Assembly: GCA_965227745.1 (NCBI GenBank)
Contig: OZ245769.1
Span: forward strand, 3,534,001-3,598,000
Origin: GAS368 sp965227745
Lineage (GTDB): Bacteria; Verrucomicrobiota; Verrucomicrobiia; Opitutales; Opitutaceae
Length of the DNA: 64,000 bases
Direction: 5' to 3'
In this document: positions 17,744-26,689 of the stretch, one piece after another
How positions within the stretch are numbered: the stretch's first letter is position 1
How the letters are laid out: every line of letters begins with the position of its first letter
Notes under the pieces: generated by a model
The model's input: only the letters and a program-made list of their open reading frames with translations
Databases searched by the model: none
What the model was told of the DNA's origin: nothing
Translations under genes and position numbers: made by a program

Positions 17744-19858
17744 TCACTTCAGATACTTCGCAAGCCAGGCGTGCACCTCGCCGAACCAATACCGGCTGTC
17801 CTCGCCTTTCGTGATCCAGTGGTTGGCGTCGGGGAAGACGAGTAGCTTGCTCGGTACCTGCAGGCGCTGCAGGTAGGACCAGTTTTCGATCGAGTTGTTG
17901 ATGGGCACGCGGGCATCGAGTTCGCCGACGGTCACGAGGATGGGAGTGACCCAGCCCGTGCCCTTGTAGTGGTTTCCGGCATACGTCGTCGGGCTTTGGT
18001 CGCGCCAGATCGGGTTTTGCTCCCAGATGGGGCCGCCGTTGTTGAGTTCGCGGTGGTAAATTCCATCGCTCGTCGACCATTGCGTCGCGTGCGTCACGAG
18101 GCCCGCGTGCGCGATGATGCACTTGTACCGCGTGGTCGTCGCTTCCATCCAGTTCGCAAGGTGGCCGCCGTAGCTCGCGCCTGCCGCCGCCTGTTTTGAG
18201 CCGTCGATAAAGGTGTAGCGTTTGATCGCTTCGTCCGCGCCCTGGTTGATTTCGTCGGCGGGAGTCTTGAGCGGATCGAACTGGATGGCTTGGCCGAAGG
18301 CCTCGGTGTAGCCGGTCGAGCCCGAGTAGTTCGTCAACACGAGCACATAACCGGGCGCGGCAAGCAGGTGGTAATTCCAACGCAGACCCCACTGGTCCTT
18401 GAATTGCGGCGTGGGTCCGCCGTGCATCACGACGAGCAGCGGATACTTCTTCTTCGCGTCAAAAGCCGCGGGCTTCACCAAGAGATTGTGGATCGGGCGG
18501 CCCTTGGCGCTCTTGAAGTCGAAGCGGTCCACCTTCGGCAGATCGAGCTGGGCGATCTTCGCGTCGTTAAAGTGCGTGAGCGCCCGGTAGCTGTTGCCCG
18601 CCACGTCGAGGCGCGCGACTTCCGGGGGCTGGGCCGCGCTATCGTAGCTGGCGACGAGCACGCCGCCGCCGGTGGCGAGGCCGGTGAGGCACCCTTCCTT
18701 CGGGATGTCGTGCGCACGCACCGCGCCGCCGGCGACTGGCACGGAAAAGAGCTTCGTCTGATCGCCCGCCTCGGCCGTGAAATAGATCGTCTTGCTGTCG
18801 GCGCTCGCGACGGACTTCACGACCGACAAATCGAACTTCTCCGTGAGCACGGTGCGCTTCGCCACATCGAAGGGCCACGGAAACGTCACGATGCGCTGAT
18901 GGTGGTAGGTCTTGCCGTCACCACCCGCCTCGTAGCTGGCGATCAGCCCTTTCCCATCGGGCAGGAAGCTCGGGTCGTCGTAGCTGCCTTCGCCCGTCGT
19001 CAGTTGCGTTGGCTCGCCGCCGGTGAGCGTGAGCGAGTAGAGCTGCGTGGGCGTGGCGGCGTAGGCCGCCTTGTCGCGCGTGGTGCGCGCGATGAAGACC
19101 ACGCCTTGCCCGTCGGGCGTCCAGACCGCCGGGAGATTCTCACCGGTGTCCGCTTCCTTGCCGCCGAAGCCGGGCAGCGCCGCGAGCTTGGTGCCGGCGA
19201 GGAGATCGCGGGCCTTTGCGCCGGCCTTGGCCTCCTGCACGAAGAGGTGGGCCTTCTTGTCGTCAAGCCAGCGGTCCCAATATTTGATCGGGAAGCTCTC
19301 GTAGGCGCGGACGTTGTACTTGCGGTCCTTCACGGCCTTGGCGGCTTTCTTGTTTGCCTCGTCGTCCTCGGCGCCGGGAAACACTTCGCTAACGAAGAGG
19401 AGTTGTTTGCCATCAGGGCTCCACAACGCGCCGCGCGCACCGGTGGACAGCGAAGTCACGCGCTCGGCCTCGCCACCGCGCGCGAGATCGATCACGTAGA
19501 TTTGCGCCACCTCGTCGCCGTCACGCTTCGCGGAAAAGGCGATGCGTGTGCTATCGGGGCTCCAATCCGGGCCCGACTCCGGCGTCTTGGTCTGCGTGAG
19601 CTGGCGCGGCGCGGAGCTGCCATCGAGCGCGACCAGCCAGAGATCGGAGGAAGTGTCCTTCGCATCATAGGCCGGCTGGACGACGGAAAAGACCGCCCAC
19701 TTGCCATCGGGGCTCGGCGTCGGCGCGCCCACGCGCTTCAAGAGCCAGAGATCTTCGTGCGTGATGGCGCGCTTCGCCGGAGCCGAATCAGCGGCCCGCG
19801 CGAAGGGGGAGCAAACCACCGTGAGGAACGAAACGAGGAGGAGTAAGCGTCGTGTCAT
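17744..19858 (-). CDS. Secreted S9-family prolyl oligopeptidase / acylaminoacyl peptidase
   Basis: This 704-residue serine peptidase probably degrades peptides in the periplasm. I chose the ATG at 19858, which gives a signal peptide (MTRRLLLLVSFLTVVCSPFA) and has a GGAG Shine-Dalgarno upstream; a start 25 codons earlier would disrupt both. The N-terminal two thirds are WD40-like beta-propeller repeats (PSPDGKWAVFSV, WSPDSTRIAFSAKRDG). The C-terminal alpha/beta hydrolase has the nucleophile in AGASYGGHLANWM, Asp in VGELDARVP and His in DANHWI. It is a single gene convergent with the HIT gene. Confidence 0.92.
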   Translation of the reverse strand: MTRRLLLLVSFLTVVCSPFARAADSAPAKRAITHEDLWLLKRVGAPTPSPDGKWAVFSVVQPAYDAKDTSSDLWLVALDGSSAPRQLTQTKTPESGPDWSPDSTRIAFSAKRDGDEVAQIYVIDLARGGEAERVTSLSTGARGALWSPDGKQLLFVSEVFPGAEDDEANKKAAKAVKDRKYNVRAYESFPIKYWDRWLDDKKAHLFVQEAKAGAKARDLLAGTKLAALPGFGGKEADTGENLPAVWTPDGQGVVFIARTTRDKAAYAATPTQLYSLTLTGGEPTQLTTGEGSYDDPSFLPDGKGLIASYEAGGDGKTYHHQRIVTFPWPFDVAKRTVLTEKFDLSVVKSVASADSKTIYFTAEAGDQTKLFSVPVAGGAVRAHDIPKEGCLTGLATGGGVLVASYDSAAQPPEVARLDVAGNSYRALTHFNDAKIAQLDLPKVDRFDFKSAKGRPIHNLLVKPAAFDAKKKYPLLVVMHGGPTPQFKDQWGLRWNYHLLAAPGYVLVLTNYSGSTGYTEAFGQAIQFDPLKTPADEINQGADEAIKRYTFIDGSKQAAAGASYGGHLANWMEATTTRYKCIIAHAGLVTHATQWSTSDGIYHRELNNGGPIWEQNPIWRDQSPTTYAGNHYKGTGWVTPILVTVGELDARVPINNSIENWSYLQRLQVPSKLLVFPDANHWITKGEDSRYWFGEVHAWLAKYLK

Positions 19859-20039
19859 AACTCGACTCTCTCCGCCTCCGCCCTCCCGAGGCCACCCAAA
19901 AGATTCCGACCCGTCGCGACTTAGTGGCTTCATCGCATGGTGCGGCGTAACCTTTCACGCCGTCACCAAACACCGGTCGACCACGTGCTCAAAGGATATG
20001 TGGAGTTGAAACCACGCCGAATCGAACTACCTTCGGGAT

Positions 20040-20267
20040 ATGCAAACGATCGACACCCTCGTCGCTGCCGCCAAAGAACTCTCACCTGTTCAACGCACGG
20101 AGCTATGCGAGCGGATCGCCGAATCGTTGGATGCTCCTCTGTCTCTCGAAGAAGCTGCGTGGGCGGACGTCGCCGAACAGCGCGCCAACGAGTTGCGCAC
20201 GGGTAAAGTTAAGGGCGTGCCGGTCGAAACATCCCTCGCCAAGGCCCGCGCGCGACTCGGGCTGTGA
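20040..20267 (+). CDS. Antitoxin, addiction module component family
   Basis: This 75-residue protein matches the short antitoxins paired with ParE/RelE toxins: LSPVQRTELCERIAESLD followed by an acidic stretch and a C-terminal KARARLGL. It would neutralise the toxin encoded next, and such antitoxins usually also repress their own promoter. Its stop overlaps the toxin start (GTGA), a sign of translational coupling. Confidence 0.85.
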   Translation: MQTIDTLVAAAKELSPVQRTELCERIAESLDAPLSLEEAAWADVAEQRANELRTGKVKGVPVETSLAKARARLGL

Positions 20268-20554
20268 CCGCCATTCTCCACGACGAAGCTGACGCCGAGT
20301 TTCAGGAGGCGATCGACTATTACCGAGGCGAGTCTCAGGACCTCGCCGTGAAGTTCTACCGCCAGGTGTTGTCGGCGTTGGCTCGAATCGAAGCCCATCC
20401 CAAGGCGTGGCCTCGCGTACGCGGCCAAGTACGAAAGTGTCTGGTCGAAGATTTTCCCTACAAGCTGCTCTATACCATCGAGCCTGATCGCATCTTCGTG
20501 GTCGCAATGATGCACGCAAAACGACGCCCCAACTACTGGGCCGAACGTCTCTGA
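20264..20554 (+). CDS. RelE/ParE-family toxin
   Basis: This 96-residue protein has the ParE/RelE fold signature: an N-terminal HDEADAEFQEAIDYY helix pair, then PKAWPRVRGQVRKCLVEDFPYKLLYTIE and a terminal strand IFVVAMMHAKRRPNYW. The family either cleaves mRNA on ribosomes or poisons gyrase, and sequence alone does not decide. The start is a GTG overlapping the antitoxin stop. The C-terminal H-x-x-R-x-P-x-Y-W pattern is standard. Confidence 0.88.
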   Translation: MTAILHDEADAEFQEAIDYYRGESQDLAVKFYRQVLSALARIEAHPKAWPRVRGQVRKCLVEDFPYKLLYTIEPDRIFVVAMMHAKRRPNYWAERL

Positions 20555-20560
20555 ATCGGC

Positions 20561-21688
20561 TCACCCCCGCGCCTCAAACGTCCCGTCGGCGCGTTTCGCG
20601 ATGAGACGTTTCAGCTCGAGCATCATCAAGGTCGCGGACAACTGCGCGATCGAAAGGCCAGTCTGGATCGCCAGGGTGTCGGGTGTCGTGATCGCGCCGC
20701 CCCGAAAACATTCGAACACCTTAGCCTCGTCGGCGGTGAGATTGGCCGGACGCCCAGCGGCCACATCGGCGGGCTTTTCCGCGATGGGTGCGGGGCGCAG
20801 GCCATCGAGGTAGCTGAGTTCGTTGAGAATATCGTCGACGCCGGTGAGCAGCGTGGCGCCGTCGCGGATGAGTTGATGGCAGCCCGCGCTGGTATTTTGG
20901 TCGATGCGCCCGGGCATCGCGAAAATCAGCCGGCCCTGCTCGCCGGCGAAGCGTGCGGTGATCATCGCGCCGCCATCGACGTCGCTCTCGATCACGATCA
21001 CCGCCTCGCTCATGCCGGCCACGATGCGATTGCGCATCGCGAACGACTGGCGGTCCGCGCGGCGGCCAAAGGGAAACTCCGAGAGCACCGCGCCCTCGGC
21101 CTCGATGCGACGGTAGAGGTCCAAATTCTCCGGGGGATAAATGATGTCGATGCCGCAGCCGAGCACGGCGGCGGTCTTGCCGCCCACCGAGAGGGCACCG
21201 TCATGCGCACAGGTATCGATGCCGCGGGCCAGCCCGCTCACCACGCAGAAGCCGAGGCGCGCGAGCTCGGCGCCGAATTTCTTCGCCATCGCCTGCCCGT
21301 AGAGCGTCGTGCGCCGCGACCCCACGATGGCGATGCAGGGCGCGGAGAGATCGTATTTACCTTTCCGATACAAGCCGATGGGCGGGTCGTTGATTTCCTT
21401 GAGCAATCGCGGGTACGCCGCGTCGCGGGTCGTGATGAAATCGGTCGCCGCCTTCGCCATCTTCTCCTCTTCACGGGCAAAGTCGAAATGCTCGCGCCAT
21501 GCACCGATGCTCGCGCTGATCACCGGGCCGACGCGATTAACCGACTCGAGGCGGCGCTTGTCGGCCGAAAGGATGTCGCGCGGGTCGCTGCTGATTTCTT
21601 CGAGCAGGCGGTTCAGCGTAATGGGCCCGATGTTGGGCAGGGCATTGAGAATCAAAAACGCCTGCCGCTCGGTAAGTTCGCTGCTCAT
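20561..21688 (-). CDS. dprA: DNA processing protein DprA
   Basis: DprA loads RecA onto incoming single-stranded DNA during natural transformation. The 375-residue protein has an N-terminal helix-hairpin-helix-like region (LILNALPNIGPITLNRLLEE) and the Rossmann core with IAIVGSRRTTLYG, VSGLARGIDTCAHDGAL, GCGIDIIYPPEN and AMRNRIVAGMSEAVIVIE. A C-terminal winged-helix segment also found in longer DprA proteins follows. It overlaps nnr by four bases (ATGA), so the two are co-translated. It implies at least part of a competence system. Confidence 0.96.
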   Translation of the reverse strand: MSSELTERQAFLILNALPNIGPITLNRLLEEISSDPRDILSADKRRLESVNRVGPVISASIGAWREHFDFAREEEKMAKAATDFITTRDAAYPRLLKEINDPPIGLYRKGKYDLSAPCIAIVGSRRTTLYGQAMAKKFGAELARLGFCVVSGLARGIDTCAHDGALSVGGKTAAVLGCGIDIIYPPENLDLYRRIEAEGAVLSEFPFGRRADRQSFAMRNRIVAGMSEAVIVIESDVDGGAMITARFAGEQGRLIFAMPGRIDQNTSAGCHQLIRDGATLLTGVDDILNELSYLDGLRPAPIAEKPADVAAGRPANLTADEAKVFECFRGGAITTPDTLAIQTGLSIAQLSATLMMLELKRLIAKRADGTFEARG

Positions 21689-23178
21689 CGTGCCGAATCC
21701 CGCAGCGCCAGCCCGAGGAAGTCGAGCACATGCGTCGTTTGCACCGCCACCTGCCCGTGCGCGCGGGCGAGCGCATCGGCCGCGAGCCCATGCCAGACCA
21801 CACCGCGCGCCGCCGCCAGCAAAGTGTCGGAGGGGGTCTGCACCAGCAGACCGCCGATCAAGCCGGCGAGGATATCGCCACTCCCGCCACGCGCGAGCAC
21901 CGGCCCGCCAAAGAAACTATGGTACACGTCCGTGCCACCGCACACGCGGGTATGCGGGCCCTTGGCCACCACGGTGGCTGTCGTTTCGCCCGCGAAATCC
22001 CGCAGCTCGGGGCCGCCGCCGATGCGCGCCAGCTCCCCGGCGTGCGGCGTGAGGATGCGCCGAGCGCCGCCTGCCCGCACGATCTCGGGCTGCAACGCAT
22101 CGGCGTCAAGCACGAGCGGCACTGTGGCATTCGCCACGATATCGCGCACGAGCGCCAAAGTCTCCGGTTCGCGCCCGAGGCCCGGGCCGATCACGAGCGC
22201 ATCGGCCCGCTTCAGCCGAGTCGTGAGGAGGTGCTGTCCCTCCAGCGCGAGCCCGCCCCCCGGCGTCTCCGGCCAGCCGACCCACATCGCCTCCGGCGCA
22301 CGCGCCGCATAAGCCGCCACGAGCGACTCGGGCACGAAGGCAGTGACGAGCCCCGCCCCACTCCGCAACGCCGAGAGCACGGCCATCAAAACGGCACCCG
22401 GATACCCCAGCGAGCCGCCGACGATGAAGACATGACCGTAGGTCCGCTTGTCCGACTGCGCGGCGCGCAATCCCGCCAGAGGCGCAAGTATCGCCGGAGT
22501 GAGCACGCGCTCCCGGCCCTCGTCCAGGTCACCGAAAAATCCCAAGTCTAAAAACCGCACCCGCCCCGCTTCCTTGGCCCCGACGACCGGCGTCTTCACG
22601 ATGCCCGTGGCATAGGTGAAATCGGCGCGAAACAAGCCCGCGCTCGGCAAATCAACCGCCGCGCGCAGTCGAATCGGCAGCGCATTCACGCGCTCGATGA
22701 GGCCGGTGATGTTCGCGTCCGCCGGCGGGCGAAACTGAAAGCCAAAAATTCCGTCGAAACCCAAATCGTAGGACCGCTCCAGCGCCCCCGGGCCGACCAC
22801 CGCGACTCGCGCGCCGAGCGCGTGCGCCGCCTCCACCCACGCCCGCTTCGCCAAGGGCCGCAGGGCCCGCTCACCCATCGCAAACGCCACGTCCGCCCGG
22901 GCCCACGGAAACGCCTCCAGCACCGCGCGCATCGCCAGCAGCGCATCGCCGCCGTTGTGGCCCTTCCCCACGAGCACCAGCACCCGGCCAGCGGGCGGAA
23001 ACCCGCCGATCTCCTCGAAATCGCGTAACGCCGCCTTCGCGATGGCCTGCCCGGCCTGCTGCATCGCCGGCCACTCTTTGACCTCGTCGCCGGCAAAGCG
23101 CTTCGCCTCAAACGCCCGCGCTTCCTCGCAGGATAAAATGGGTTGGCTCCCCGGCAGCATCGCGAGATTTGCGCTCAC
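21685..23178 (-). CDS. nnr: Bifunctional NAD(P)H-hydrate epimerase / dehydratase
   Basis: This protein repairs damaged NADH and NADPH hydrates. The N-terminal epimerase (YjeF-N) has VLVGKGHNGGDALLAMRA. The C-terminal ADP-dependent dehydratase has VGGSLGYPGAVLMA, VLDADAL, LTPHAGELARIGG and the terminal GGSGDILAGLIGGLL. Length (497 residues) is normal for the fused form. The start is a GTG at 23178 overlapping the stop of the upstream gene, and the stop overlaps dprA, so three genes form a chain. Confidence 0.95.
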   Translation of the reverse strand: MSANLAMLPGSQPILSCEEARAFEAKRFAGDEVKEWPAMQQAGQAIAKAALRDFEEIGGFPPAGRVLVLVGKGHNGGDALLAMRAVLEAFPWARADVAFAMGERALRPLAKRAWVEAAHALGARVAVVGPGALERSYDLGFDGIFGFQFRPPADANITGLIERVNALPIRLRAAVDLPSAGLFRADFTYATGIVKTPVVGAKEAGRVRFLDLGFFGDLDEGRERVLTPAILAPLAGLRAAQSDKRTYGHVFIVGGSLGYPGAVLMAVLSALRSGAGLVTAFVPESLVAAYAARAPEAMWVGWPETPGGGLALEGQHLLTTRLKRADALVIGPGLGREPETLALVRDIVANATVPLVLDADALQPEIVRAGGARRILTPHAGELARIGGGPELRDFAGETTATVVAKGPHTRVCGGTDVYHSFFGGPVLARGGSGDILAGLIGGLLVQTPSDTLLAAARGVVWHGLAADALARAHGQVAVQTTHVLDFLGLALRDSAR

Positions 23179-23825
23179 TCTTTCGGATTCACGCGTTGCA
23201 CTTCCACCGGCGGGGGCGTGATGGCCTCGGGCGGAATGGCCATTTTCATTTTCGCGGGTTTTGGCTTCGGCGGCGGCGTTTCGCCCGCCGGGATTACCGT
23301 CGGCCCAAGCAACGTGGGTTGCAGCGACGCTTCCTCACTGCGCTCAAAGCGGCCGTGCTCCAGCCATTCCTTGTATTTTTCCTCACTCTCGGTGAAGCGG
23401 AGCGGCAATTCGTTGGCCAGTAACCGGCCTCGGGCGATGATGACGCGAGTCAGCGCCGGGATGCTGCGAAAATAAAGATTTCCGCCCAGCTTCCGTACTT
23501 CGTAGAAATCGGAAAACTCGCGCTTCGCCGCATTCCAGACCGCGATCTCGGTCGTGTTGTTGTCCCATATCCCGTACTCTTCCGCGCGATCGAGATAGGT
23601 GATGAAGATTGCTTCAACCGTGGTCAGCGGGTTGGGCTCCGCTCGTTTTTGGACGGGCCATGCGTTCAGGGTCACCGGGGCTGGCGGGGCGATTTTTTCC
23701 TGATGCGTGAGATACGACCACACCGTCGCCGCGCCCAGCAGAAACCCCAGCGTAACCCACGAGGGCGTGTGCGACATCTTCGGCGCTGGCGGACGTTCCT
23801 CGGGTTGATCGTAAGCGTCGTCCAT
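23175..23825 (-). CDS. Hypothetical membrane-anchored protein
   Basis: I do not recognise this 216-residue protein. A proline-rich N-terminal tail of about 20 residues precedes one membrane segment (WVTLGFLLGAATVWSYL), and the rest should face the periplasm. The soluble part has a helical region around NNTTEIAVWNAAKREFSDFYEV and a proline/lysine-rich tail. Its stop overlaps the nnr start (GTGA), which ties it to the pdxJ-acpS-nnr-dprA chain. Confidence 0.65.
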   Translation of the reverse strand: MDDAYDQPEERPPAPKMSHTPSWVTLGFLLGAATVWSYLTHQEKIAPPAPVTLNAWPVQKRAEPNPLTTVEAIFITYLDRAEEYGIWDNNTTEIAVWNAAKREFSDFYEVRKLGGNLYFRSIPALTRVIIARGRLLANELPLRFTESEEKYKEWLEHGRFERSEEASLQPTLLGPTVIPAGETPPPKPKPAKMKMAIPPEAITPPPVEVQRVNPKE

Positions 23826-23846
23826 CGGAGGAAGTTTCGCTAAAAA

Positions 23847-24254
23847 TCAGGCGCGCACAAGCGCCGCCACGGCCATCGCGTAATTGTCGGTGTGCGAGAG
23901 CGTCAGCATCACGTGGGTCGCGCCGACGTGCTTCAGCAGCGCCTCACCCTGTTCGTCGAGGCGCACGAGCGGCTCGTGCCGCGGCCCGTGATACACCGAG
24001 GCCGACTTCCAGCTAAACTCCTTGCCGATGCCGGTGGTGAAACACTTCGACACCGCCTCCTTGGCCGCGAAGCGCGCCGCGATGTGCTTGTGCGGGTGCT
24101 TCATCGAGTTGCAGTAGGCCTTTTCCTCGTCGGTGAGGATGCGATCCACGAAGCGGTCGCCGTGCCGCTCCATCACGCCGCGGATGCGCTCGACCTCGAT
24201 AATGTCAGCCCCGAGGCCGATCAAAATACCGCCGGGAGGAAGGGAAATGTTCAT
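23847..24254 (-). CDS. acpS: Holo-[acyl-carrier-protein] synthase
   Basis: AcpS moves the 4'-phosphopantetheine arm from CoA to acyl carrier protein. The 135-residue protein shows LIGLGADIIEVERIRGVMER with the metal-binding Asp, and RFAAKEAVSKCFTTGIG with the catalytic Glu-Lys. It lies downstream of pdxJ, an order known from many bacteria, here separated by a REP pair. Confidence 0.95.
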   Translation of the reverse strand: MNISLPPGGILIGLGADIIEVERIRGVMERHGDRFVDRILTDEEKAYCNSMKHPHKHIAARFAAKEAVSKCFTTGIGKEFSWKSASVYHGPRHEPLVRLDEQGEALLKHVGATHVMLTLSHTDNYAMAVAALVRA

Positions 24255-24328
24255 CGTGTCCCCTCAACGGAATACACAACCGCCGGGAAACCAAGCCCGT
24301 TTGCTGGGGCGCGAATGCTGTCCCCAAC

Positions 24329-24397
24329 TGTGGGAGGGGCTTTACGCCCCGACGGTTTGCGAGGCCCGAGGAGTCGGGGCATAAAGCCCCTCCCACA
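24329..24397. repeat. REP pair, family B
   Basis: Arms 24329-24353 (TGTGGGAGGGGCTTTACGCC then CCGAC) and 24373-24397 are reverse complements with small changes. Each arm is itself palindromic (GGGGCtttacGCCCC). The pair lies between pdxJ and acpS. Confidence 0.8.
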
Positions 24398-24435
24398 GCT
24401 CAAGCCTGCCAGAGTTCAGACCACGTGCGCAATAC

Positions 24436-25179
24436 TCACGCATTCATCCGCGCCTTCATCTCCCGCACGGCCTCGTCGACGCCAGTGAAGAGCGCGCGGC
24501 TCACGATGCTGTGGCCGATGTTGAGTTCGTGGAGGTGCGGCAGCGTGCGGACTTCGGAGATGTTGATGTAATTGATGCCGTGCCCGGCATTCACCGTCAG
24601 GCCGACTTGCTGGCCGAAAACACAGCCGAGGCGCAGGCGCTGAAATTCCTTCTCCCGCTCCGGCTTGTAGTAGGCGTTGGCATAGGCGCCGGTGTGCAGC
24701 TCGACGAAGGGCGCGCCAAGCTTGGCGCTTAGCTCGATCTGCGGCTCATCGGGGTCGATGAAAAGGCTCACCTTGATGCCTGCCGCCGACAGTGCCTCGA
24801 CACAGGCTTTCACGCGGTCGCGATTGCCGACGACGTCGAGGCCACCCTCGGTCGTAATCTCTTGGCGGCTCTCGGGTACGATGCACGCGAAGTCGGGCTT
24901 CAGCTTCAGCGCAAACTCCGTCATCGCAGGCGTGCAGGCCATCTCGAGATTGAGCCGCGTGGTGATTGTCTCGCGCGTGCGCCACACGTCACGCTCCTGG
25001 ATGTGGCGACGATCCTCGCGGAGGTGGATCGTGATGCCATCCGCGCCCGCTCGTTCGGCGGCGACGGCAAAGGCCACCGGATCGGGCTCCACGAAGCCGC
25101 CGACGGTCGCGGGCGCCTCGCGATAGCGGGCTTGGCGGACGGTGGCACAGTGGTCGATATTGACGCCGAGGAGGATCAT
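24436..25179 (-). CDS. pdxJ: Pyridoxine 5'-phosphate synthase
   Basis: PdxJ condenses deoxyxylulose 5-phosphate with aminoacetone 3-phosphate to give pyridoxine 5'-phosphate. The 247-residue TIM-barrel protein has LLGVNIDHCATVRQAR, ITIHLREDRRHIQERDV, CIVPESRQEITTEGGLDV, and the C-terminal NAGHGINYINI and NIGHSIVSRAL. It heads the chain acpS-hypothetical-nnr-dprA on the same strand. Confidence 0.97.
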   Translation of the reverse strand: MILLGVNIDHCATVRQARYREAPATVGGFVEPDPVAFAVAAERAGADGITIHLREDRRHIQERDVWRTRETITTRLNLEMACTPAMTEFALKLKPDFACIVPESRQEITTEGGLDVVGNRDRVKACVEALSAAGIKVSLFIDPDEPQIELSAKLGAPFVELHTGAYANAYYKPEREKEFQRLRLGCVFGQQVGLTVNAGHGINYINISEVRTLPHLHELNIGHSIVSRALFTGVDEAVREMKARMNA

Positions 25180-25285
25180 GGGAGCGAAAGGATTGGCAGA
25201 AAGACGGGCGCGCGGAAACTAGCAAAATGCGCGCCGCCGCGCATTTTACCTTCACTGTACCGGTGGATGCCCCTTCCCTCGCAGG

Positions 25286-26011
25286 ATGTCCGGTCAAAAA
25301 TCGAAGTCCGAAAACCTGCTGCTCAACCTCGCGTGCAATCTCGTCATCCCGACGTTCATTCTGATTGTACTCAGCAAGGACAAGTATCTCGGGCCGTTGT
25401 GGGGCCTGATCCTCGCGCTGATTTTCCCGGTGAGCTACGGCATCTACGACTTCGCGAAGCGCCGCCGCACCAACTTCATTTCGATTCTCGGCTTCGTCAG
25501 CGTGCTGCTTTCCGGCGGGCTCACCCTCGCCAAAGTCGGCGGCTTCTGGTTTGCGGTGAAAGACGCCGCCCTGCCCGCGTTGATCGGCCTGACGGTCTTG
25601 GCCTCCTTGAAGTCGAAGACGCCCGTCGTGCGCGAAGTCATCTACAACGAGCAGATCATCGACGTCGCACGCGTCGATGCCGCCCTCGACGCCCGCGGCA
25701 CGCGTGCCGAGTTCGAACAGGGCCTGCGCCGCGCCAGCATCTGGCTGGCGTGCACCCTCCTCGCTACCTCGCCCATCAACTACTTCCTCGCGCTCGCCAT
25801 CCTCAAGAGCCCGGCCGGCACCCCTGAGTTCAACGCCGAACTCGGCAAGATGCACTGGGTCGCACTGCTCGTTATCGCCGTCCCGAGCATGATTGTGATC
25901 ATGACGGTCATGATGAAATTCCTCAACGGTCTCGAAAAAATCACCGGACTGACATCCGATGAGATTTTCAAGGCCGAGCAAAAGAAGCCGGAAGTGGCGG
26001 AGACAAAATAA
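25286..26011 (+). CDS. Integral membrane protein (VC0807-like family)
   Basis: This 241-residue protein has about six hydrophobic segments. The first part (NLACNLVIPTFILIVLS, LGPLWGLILALIFPVSYGIY, FAKRRRTNFISILGFVSVLL) resembles the VC0807 family, which is related to intracellular septation protein A. No enzymatic residues stand out and its role is unknown. It is divergent from pdxJ and convergent with a lipoprotein gene; a hairpin lies right at its stop. Confidence 0.75.
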   Translation: MSGQKSKSENLLLNLACNLVIPTFILIVLSKDKYLGPLWGLILALIFPVSYGIYDFAKRRRTNFISILGFVSVLLSGGLTLAKVGGFWFAVKDAALPALIGLTVLASLKSKTPVVREVIYNEQIIDVARVDAALDARGTRAEFEQGLRRASIWLACTLLATSPINYFLALAILKSPAGTPEFNAELGKMHWVALLVIAVPSMIVIMTVMMKFLNGLEKITGLTSDEIFKAEQKKPEVAETK

Positions 26012-26034
26012 GCGGACACCACACGGTGTCCGCT
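26011..26034. terminator. Hairpin terminator between converging genes
   Basis: A perfect 10-base-pair stem (AGCGGACACC / GGTGTCCGCT) with an ACAC loop starts at the last base of the membrane protein stop. On the minus strand it is followed by TATTTTGT, so it best serves the lipoprotein gene. Confidence 0.7.
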
Positions 26035-26066
26035 AAGTTAGAAAGTGAGAGAAACGCAGAAGCGGC

Positions 26067-26531
26067 TTACCGCTTCTGCTGCTCGACCGCAGCGACCACG
26101 TTGTTCTTGAATTGCACGCGGATCACTTCGTCCACGCGCGTGCGGTAGATATCTTGGGTGATCGGCTCATGGTAAACGGCGTAGCCGCGGCCACCATTGA
26201 CGGGGACGATCACCCGCCGCCAGCCGACCCACGCAGTGCCCTCGTATTGCTGCCAATAGGTCTTGTAGATCCATGTTTCGCCCGTGCTATTCGGCTCCGT
26301 GCGCGTGCGCTTCTCATCCGGGTCACCGAGCGAGATGTAGACCATGTCAGGCGTGTCGCCGATATTGATATCCCCTCGCTTCAGGCGTTGCCGCTCACCG
26401 GGGGTGAGCTGGGCGAACGTCTCGGACTTTTCCTTGGCGCGAGATTTGAAGGTGTCGCAGCCACTCAGGCCCAGCGCGAGGGCGCCGAGTGCCAGGGAAG
26501 CGATAACGAGGGAACGAGGTGATTTTTTCAT
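26067..26531 (-). CDS. Small lipoprotein
   Basis: This 154-residue protein has a lipoprotein signal with the lipobox LSGC at residues 22-25, so it should be anchored to a membrane by Cys25. The mature part has a QLTPGERQRLKRGDINIGDTPDMVYISLGDPD segment resembling SmpA/OmlA-type domains (short ordered regions of envelope proteins), then a WIYKTYWQQYEG region. I cannot name a function. It is a single gene convergent with the membrane protein. Confidence 0.72.
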   Translation of the reverse strand: MKKSPRSLVIASLALGALALGLSGCDTFKSRAKEKSETFAQLTPGERQRLKRGDINIGDTPDMVYISLGDPDEKRTRTEPNSTGETWIYKTYWQQYEGTAWVGWRRVIVPVNGGRGYAVYHEPITQDIYRTRVDEVIRVQFKNNVVAAVEQQKR

Positions 26532-26620
26532 AACAGGAAGGGTTCCTGTCCTAGACCGCGCCCACCTCCCCGAGGTGGCACCTCAGAGGCAAAATATACG
26601 CGGAACAAACCTGCCTGGAA

Positions 26621-26641
26621 GCGACGGCTTTTCACCGTCGC
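26621..26641 (-). terminator. Hairpin downstream of citrate synthase
   Basis: A 7-base-pair stem (GCGACGG / CCGTCGC) with a seven-base loop lies about 50 bases after the citrate synthase stop. The T tract is weak, so the terminator assignment is tentative. Confidence 0.4.
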
Positions 26642-26689
26642 CCGTCCTAATCGGTGCCCTATCCTGATCGTCGCCCTACGCCGGCGAAG

